From NCBI GenBank assembly GCA_028292565.1, contig JAQGMD010000371.1:1-31838 (forward strand): DNA of 31,838 nucleotides. The letters run 5' to 3'. The position numbers and the translations under genes were made by a program. This DNA comes from Burkholderia sp. GTDB taxonomy: Bacteria; Pseudomonadota; Gammaproteobacteria; Burkholderiales; Burkholderiaceae. Numbering within the stretch: position 1 is the stretch's first letter; every line of letters begins with the position of its first letter. Shown in pieces: positions 27,545 through 31,838 of this stretch. Below the pieces are notes generated by a model that worked only from the letters and a program-made list of their open reading frames with translations, did not search any database and was not told the origin of the DNA.

Positions 27545-28999
27545 ATGAATGCAAAGACCAAGCCCGACACCCCGATCCGCGACTTGCGTGAATGGCTCAC
27601 CCGCCTGACCTCCACCGGACGCCTCGCGGTCGCCCGAGACAACGTGCCGCTGAAGCATCGCCTCGCCGCCATTTCCAAACGCCTTGACGGCCGCCAGGCA
27701 GTGTTCTTCCCGAAACCTGACGGCCATGCCATTCCGGTCATCTCCGGTTTCATGTCGCGCCGCGCATGGATCGCCGAAGCGATGGGCGTGCCCGAGTCGG
27801 GCTTGCTCGAGAGCTTCCGCCGCGCAGCAGAAAACCCGCTGCCATGGCAGGAAGTGCCAGGCGCCGACGCCGTATGCCAGCAGGTCGTCCATAAGGAAAT
27901 CGATCTGCATGGCCTGCTGCCGATCCCGACGCATAGCGAGCATGACAACGGCCCTTACATCACTGCCGGCATGGTGATCGCGCGCAATCCGGTGACAGGC
28001 ATCCAGAACGTGTCGATCAACCGCATTCAGGTGCATGCGAAAGACCGTATGGCGATTCTCATGCTGCCGCGTCATCTGTTCGCCTTTTACCAGGCAGCGG
28101 AAGCCAACAACCAGCCGCTGTCGGTGGCAATCGTGATTGGCGCCGATCCGCTGACTTTGCTGGCGTCGCAAGCGATCACGCCGATCGACCATGACGAACT
28201 GGAAATCGCCGGTGCATTGCACGGTGCGCCTCTGCCCGTCGTGAAATGCCTGACCAGCGACGTGCGCGTTCCCGCCAACGCCGAGATCGTGATCGAAGGC
28301 CGCATCCTGCCGAAGGTGCGCGAGCCGGAAGGTCCGTTCGGTGAATTCCCGAAGTACTACAGCGCTAAGGAAAACCGTGAAGTAATCCAGGTCGATGTGA
28401 TCACGCATCGCAAGTCGCCGATCTTCCACACCATCGTCCCCGCAGAGATGGAACACCTGCTGCTCGGCTCGATCCCGCGCGAGGCAACATTGCTTGCTCA
28501 CTTGCAGCGCAGCCACCCCGGTGTGCGGGATGTGCACTTGTCGATCGGCGGCGTCGGTCGCTATCACCTGCATGTAAAGATGGAAAAACGCCGCGAGGGC
28601 GAACCGAAAAATGTGATCCTGTGCGCATTCGGTGCACACTACGACATCAAGCAAGTCACCGTGGTTGACGCCGATGTCGACGTGCATGATCCGCAGCAGG
28701 TTGAATGGGCGATCGCAACGCGCTTCCAGGCCGACCGCGACCTGGTCGTGATTGCCGGTGCGCAGGGTTCGGTGCTGGACCCGTCGACCACCATCGGACA
28801 CGAGACCGCCAGCGGTGAACCTCCGCCGATGCACATGCAAGGCATCAGCGCCAAGATGGGCATCGACGCCACCAAGCCGGTGTCCTATCAGGAGCATGTG
28901 TTCACCAAGGTGCGCGTGCCGGGCGAAGACGAAGTGGACCTGAGCCAGGAAGTCGTGGCCGGCGCCATGGTCGACTGGTCAAACGCAACCGCATCATGA
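27545..28999 (+). CDS. hmfF: UbiD-family decarboxylase, likely 2,5-furandicarboxylate decarboxylase
   Basis: The 484-residue protein is a UbiD-type enzyme that needs prenylated FMN. The catalytic Glu-Arg-Glu set is visible: Arg160 in NVSINRIQV, and Glu262 and Glu267 in EPEGPFGEF. Further on, His304 and Arg312 ([12 protein letters not shown]) have the same spacing as the His and Arg that I recall holding the second carboxylate of furandicarboxylate in the known HmfF structure. It would convert FDCA to 2-furoate and CO2. The cofactor-making UbiX is the next gene, overlapping by 4 bases. ATG 27545 suits the GAGG at 27534; starts at 27539 and 27542 are alternatives. Other furan or aromatic acids remain possible. 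Confidence 0.82.
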   Translation: MNAKTKPDTPIRDLREWLTRLTSTGRLAVARDNVPLKHRLAAISKRLDGRQAVFFPKPDGHAIPVISGFMSRRAWIAEAMGVPESGLLESFRRAAENPLPWQEVPGADAVCQQVVHKEIDLHGLLPIPTHSEHDNGPYITAGMVIARNPVTGIQNVSINRIQVHAKDRMAILMLPRHLFAFYQAAEANNQPLSVAIVIGADPLTLLASQAITPIDHDELEIAGALHGAPLPVVKCLTSDVRVPANAEIVIEGRILPKVREPEGPFGEFPKYYSAKENREVIQVDVITHRKSPIFHTIVPAEMEHLLLGSIPREATLLAHLQRSHPGVRDVHLSIGGVGRYHLHVKMEKRREGEPKNVILCAFGAHYDIKQVTVVDADVDVHDPQQVEWAIATRFQADRDLVVIAGAQGSVLDPSTTIGHETASGEPPPMHMQGISAKMGIDATKPVSYQEHVFTKVRVPGEDEVDLSQEVVAGAMVDWSNATAS

Positions 29000-29604
29000 A
29001 TGCACGCAGCACAAAGCCGCGCCTGATCATCGCCATCACCGGCGCGAGCGGCACCATCTACGGCGTGCGCATGCTCGAGCAGCTGCGCGCGTCAGGCGCC
29101 TGCGAAACGCACCTGGTGATGTCTGCCTCGGGTGCGTTGACCGCGACACAGGAATTGTCGCTGAAGCGTGGCGAAATCGAGGCATTGGCCGACGTCGTTC
29201 ACAACGTCAAGGACGTCGGCGCCACCATTGCCAGCGGCTCGTTCCTTTCAGAAGGCATGGTCATCGCGCCATGCTCCATGAAGACACTCGCCAGCGTTGC
29301 GCACGGCTTCGCCGACAATCTGGTGAGTCGTGCCGCTGACGTGATGCTGAAGGAACGCCGCAAGCTGGTATTGATGGTGCGCGAGACGCCGCTCAACCTC
29401 GCTCACCTGCGCAACATGACTGCCGTCACCGAAATGGGCGGCATCGTATTTCCACCGGTGCCGGCCTTCTATACGCAGCCGCAGACGGTGGACGATATCG
29501 TCAACCATACCGTCGGCCGCGTACTCGATCTGTTTTCGATTCCGCATGACAGCCTGGTAAAGCGCTGGGAAGGAATCGGCAAACTGGCGCAGAACGACCA
29601 ATAG
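28996..29604 (+). CDS. hmfG: UbiX-family flavin prenyltransferase
   Basis: The 202-residue protein has the UbiX pattern: [17 protein letters not shown] at the FMN site (GASG 16-19), [51 protein letters not shown] and [17 protein letters not shown]. UbiX joins dimethylallyl phosphate to reduced FMN to make the prenyl-FMN used by UbiD enzymes. It starts inside the last codons of the decarboxylase gene (ATGA), so cofactor enzyme and user are produced together. Confidence 0.92.
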   Translation: MNARSTKPRLIIAITGASGTIYGVRMLEQLRASGACETHLVMSASGALTATQELSLKRGEIEALADVVHNVKDVGATIASGSFLSEGMVIAPCSMKTLASVAHGFADNLVSRAADVMLKERRKLVLMVRETPLNLAHLRNMTAVTEMGGIVFPPVPAFYTQPQTVDDIVNHTVGRVLDLFSIPHDSLVKRWEGIGKLAQNDQ

Positions 29605-29671
29605 CGTATGGACGACTTACGCGAACTGAATTGCCGGACAACGGCACCATATCTACACAAAGGAGAACACC

Positions 29672-30478
29672 GTGACCCAAATCAAACATTCCGCACAGCA
29701 CCTGCTCGAGAACCTCGACGGCTTCCGCGTCGAGATCGACGAACAGCGCCAGCGTGCCGATATCATCCTCAAGCGCGGCCCGCTCAATATCATCTCGATG
29801 GGACAGCGCGACCAGCTGCGCCTGGTGTTTGAATCGCTCGACGAAAACGATGCGGTGCGCGTGATCGTGCTGCGCGCCGAAGGCGAACACTTCTCCAGTG
29901 GCGGCGACATCAAGGGCTTCCTCGAAGCCACGCCGGAACACGTCTCGAAGCTGGCATGGAACATCGCCGCCCCGGCCCGCTGCAGCAAACCGGTGATCGC
30001 AGCCAACCGCGGCTTCTGCTTCGGCGTCGGCTTTGAAATCTCGCTCGCCTGCGACTTCCGCATCGTCACCGACACCACGTTCTACGCACTGCCGGAACAG
30101 AAGCTGGGCCAGATCCCCGGCTCCGGTGGTTCGGCGCGCTTGCAGAAAATGGTTGGCATCACCCGCACCAAGGACATCGTAATGCGTTCACGTCGTATTC
30201 CTGGCAAACAGGCTTATGAGTGGGGTGTTGCGACTGAGTGCGTGCCGGATGCCGAACTCGAAGCGGCAACCGACCGTCTGGTCGACGAACTGCGCGCGTT
30301 CTCGCCGATCGCCCAGCGGACCGCGAAGAAGCTGCTTAACGATACCGAGGATTCGCCACTTTCGATCGCGATTGAACTCGAAGGGCATTGTTACAGCCGG
30401 CTGCGAACGTCGGATGACTTCCGTGAAGGTGTTGAGGCGTTTCACAGCAAGCGCGCGCCGAAGTTTATCGGTTCCTGA
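29672..30478 (+). CDS. hmfE: Enoyl-CoA hydratase-family protein, likely 2-oxoglutaryl-CoA-forming hydratase/hydrolase HmfE
   Basis: The 268-residue crotonase-fold protein begins at GTG 29672, with AAGGAG six bases before. The oxyanion-hole loop is FSSGGDIKGF (74-83). Both acidic residues of classical hydratases are kept: Glu122 in GVGFEISLACD and Glu142 in ALPEQKLGQIPGSGGSARL. In the furoate pathway the crotonase-type HmfE acts after ring hydroxylation, leading by water addition and CoA release to 2-oxoglutarate. It is last in the operon, 67 bases after the UbiX gene, and is followed by a strong hairpin. Only context separates it from other enoyl-CoA hydratases. Confidence 0.82.
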   Translation: MTQIKHSAQHLLENLDGFRVEIDEQRQRADIILKRGPLNIISMGQRDQLRLVFESLDENDAVRVIVLRAEGEHFSSGGDIKGFLEATPEHVSKLAWNIAAPARCSKPVIAANRGFCFGVGFEISLACDFRIVTDTTFYALPEQKLGQIPGSGGSARLQKMVGITRTKDIVMRSRRIPGKQAYEWGVATECVPDAELEAATDRLVDELRAFSPIAQRTAKKLLNDTEDSPLSIAIELEGHCYSRLRTSDDFREGVEAFHSKRAPKFIGS

Positions 30479-30491
30479 TAGGTGACGACTC

Positions 30492-30515
30492 CCCTCTCCC
30501 GCCAGCGGGAGAGGG
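30492..30515. terminator. Strong hairpin after the hmf operon (also a common dispersed repeat type)
   Basis: CCCTCTCCCG and CGGGAGAGGG form a perfect 10-bp stem around CCAG, 13 bases after the hmfE stop, between convergent genes. Sequences of this CCCTCTCCC/GGGAGAGGG kind, with a following GGGCGAGGGG, are widespread extragenic repeats in Burkholderiales and Xanthomonadales. There is no T run, so termination may be only partial. Confidence 0.55.
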
Positions 30516-30664
30516 ATCGGGGGCGAGGGGGCCCGTAAGGCAAGACGCATTGAAAAACGCGTGGGTCTGTAATGTCTTCGCGCTGGATTGAACCTTGCCT
30601 CTTGCGAACCTCCCTCCCCACGGTTTGGCTTACAAGCCAAACCGGCTGCGGCAGCGCGAACCGT

Positions 30665-31624
30665 TCAACCAGATGTCGCGATAGCTCCACCCGCCGTACC
30701 CTCCGCCTCCCCCGCAACCTGCTCCTGCGTCCGCAACCGAATCTGCTCCGTCAACATAGCAATAAACGCATTCGTTGCCGAATTCATAGGCCGCCGCGGA
30801 TGCGAAATCGCAACCACCTGGCGAATAAGCCGCGGCGAGACGATCGCATGCGAGCGCAACCGACCTTCGCTCAAACCACGGTGCACCGCGATACGCGGCA
30901 GGATAGTCGCCAGTTGCGTTTGTTCGACCAGCTTCACCGTGGTCACCAGCGAGTCGATCTCAAACTTCGGCATCAGATCAACATCATCTTGCTGCGCGAA
31001 GCTGTCGAGAATGCCGCGCAAGCCGTGTTCGCGCGTCGGCAAGACCAGAGCCAGCCCGAGAGAGGAAATCTGGCGCAACGTCAGATGCGGAGGAAGGACG
31101 GCCGAATAGCCGGCGCCAGTAATCAGCACCATCTCTTCGTCGACTATATGTTCGACATTGAGCGCAAGCTGGCGGCGCGGCTTGTTGATGATGGCCGCGT
31201 CAATCTGCCCACCCGCGACCCAGTCGGTCAGAGTAGCGCTGTAACCATCCGCCACCCTGACGCCGACATTCGGGTACTTGGAAGAAAACGCGCTCAGGGT
31301 TTCGGCCAGCACGCCCTCGGTGATCGATGCGATCAGTCCGATGTTGACGTGCCCGCTAATTTCGCCGTCAGTGCTCATGATCTGCGTGCGCGCATGGGAA
31401 AAGTCACGCATGACCGGCAGGAACAGGCGGTACATCTGGTGCGCCGCCGCCGTCGGCACCATGCCTTGTTTAGTCCGATCAAACAGCCGTTGGCCGACAT
31501 CGTCTTCCAGCTTGGCGATTTGCATGCTCAAGGCCGGCTGCACGATATTCAACCGTCGCGCCGCACGAGTGACCGTCCCCTCTTCGAAGAGACAAATGAA
31601 GTACTGAACCTGACGAAACTCCAT
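30665..31624 (-). CDS. LysR-type transcriptional regulator, likely regulator of the hmf genes
   Basis: From ATG 31624 the protein has 319 residues. The N-terminal winged helix-turn-helix covers residues 1-60 (MEFRQVQYFICLFEEGTVTRAARRLNIVQPALSMQIAKLE). A linker helix and a two-lobed effector-binding domain follow, ending in a poorly ordered Gly/Ala tail. AAGG sits seven bases before this ATG; the TTG at 31645 is a weaker choice. It is convergent with hmfE and divergent from an unseen gene at the right edge. The matching LysR boxes before hmfA and in its own upstream gap suggest that it activates both with a furan-acid inducer and controls itself. It may correspond to HmfR of known clusters. 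Confidence 0.88.
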   Translation of the reverse strand: MEFRQVQYFICLFEEGTVTRAARRLNIVQPALSMQIAKLEDDVGQRLFDRTKQGMVPTAAAHQMYRLFLPVMRDFSHARTQIMSTDGEISGHVNIGLIASITEGVLAETLSAFSSKYPNVGVRVADGYSATLTDWVAGGQIDAAIINKPRRQLALNVEHIVDEEMVLITGAGYSAVLPPHLTLRQISSLGLALVLPTREHGLRGILDSFAQQDDVDLMPKFEIDSLVTTVKLVEQTQLATILPRIAVHRGLSEGRLRSHAIVSPRLIRQVVAISHPRRPMNSATNAFIAMLTEQIRLRTQEQVAGEAEGTAGGAIATSG

Positions 31625-31749
31625 GGGAGCCTTTCGTGTAGACAAGCGCTAGATAGTATCATCAGAAATGATGATGCTGATGCCCGGTTGTTTGCACTTT
31701 CGGTGGAAAGTTACCGATATGGTTACGCTGCGCCGCGTACCCAAGTTAC

Positions 31750-31764
31750 ATCATTTTAATTGAT
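31750..31764 (+). promoter_or_regulatory. LysR-type box at the right edge (distal site)
   Basis: ATCATTTTAATTGAT is the same ATCA-N7-TGAT palindrome as at 21512-21526. It lies 126 bp upstream of the LysR start and 60 bp (start to start) before a TATACT box reading rightward, the same distances as at hmfA. Confidence 0.75.
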
Positions 31765-31781
31765 GAAATTAATCACAAAAT

Positions 31782-31815
31782 ATTATTTGTAATGATGTAG
31801 TGTCGTCTCTATACT
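31782..31815 (+). promoter_or_regulatory. Promoter for an unseen rightward gene, with proximal LysR-type box
   Basis: TTGTAA (31787-31792) and TATACT (31810-31815) are 17 bp apart. A second box ATTATTTGTAATGAT (31782-31796) overlaps the -35, 32 bp after the distal box. The word AATATTATTTG (31779-31789) recurs at the same place in the hmf promoter. The gene it drives begins beyond the window. Confidence 0.7.
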
Positions 31816-31838
31816 CGTCTAGCAATAACAATGACTCC

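Noticed and set aside
27158..28897. Open frame of 579 codons on the minus strand
   Set aside because: It is a shadow of hmfD and hmfF, both of which show full family motifs; the antisense product has no recognisable part.
21642..30478. Alternative reading of the operon as 4-hydroxybenzoyl-CoA reductase or phthaloyl-CoA decarboxylase pathway
   Set aside because: The FAD chain lacks the extra iron-sulfur insertion of the reductase, there are no ring-reduction genes, and the full gene set matches the furoate/FDCA pathway better. Not fully excluded.
30572..31759. Open frame of 395 codons on the plus strand
   Set aside because: It is antisense to the LysR gene, with extreme Arg and Gln content and no family pattern.

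Overview
The window looks like a chromosomal segment of a soil or water betaproteobacterium (Burkholderiales, probably Oxalobacteraceae-like). The basis is GC-rich coding, a Bug/TctC solute-binding protein, a DUF4148 protein, a CHASE-type hybrid kinase paired with a YfiR-like gene, eutBC without shell genes, and GC-rich intergenic repeats. No rRNA, tRNA, CRISPR array or complete insertion sequence was found. The family placement is inference.

Left part (1-15.4 kb) mixes intact genes with many decaying ones. In order it holds: the end of an unknown gene; an AlbA_2/GHKL-ATPase gene broken by one extra base; an ArsR regulator coupled to a double-domain AHSA1 protein; a 193-bp MITE-like inverted-repeat element beside the last codons of an OmpR-type response regulator; a Bug solute-binding protein and an alpha/beta hydrolase; an unknown small protein; a sensor protein that has lost its kinase; a hotdog thioesterase; a leftward operon of TonB-dependent receptor, YfiR-like protein and CHASE hybrid kinase; and a phosphonate-type ABC locus reduced to deletion scars (phnC with an internal deletion, phnD fused to the end of a LysR gene).

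Middle part (15.4-21.4 kb) holds a cold-shock protein followed by a tandem non-coding repeat with four AGATA-loop hairpins and a strong terminator, an EF-G-like GTPase, ethanolamine ammonia-lyase eutBC behind a leader with competing stem-loops, and a DUF4148 protein.

Right part (21.5-31.8 kb) is the most coherent system: a seven-gene operon matching the known 2,5-furandicarboxylate (FDCA)/2-furoate pathway. HmfF (UbiD type, with its cofactor enzyme HmfG/UbiX) would decarboxylate FDCA to 2-furoate. HmfD would make 2-furoyl-CoA, the molybdenum enzyme HmfABC would hydroxylate it, and HmfE would finish to 2-oxoglutarate. Here the large subunit HmfA carries a C-terminal CoxG-like SRPBCC domain. 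A LysR regulator lies convergently at the end. The promoter before hmfA and one at the extreme right edge, reading out of the window, share the same layout base for base in spacing: two ATNA-N7-TGAT boxes 32 bp apart and a -10 box 60 bp from the first box. This suggests that one LysR protein controls both the operon and an unseen gene to the right, perhaps a transporter or an HMF/furfural oxidising enzyme.
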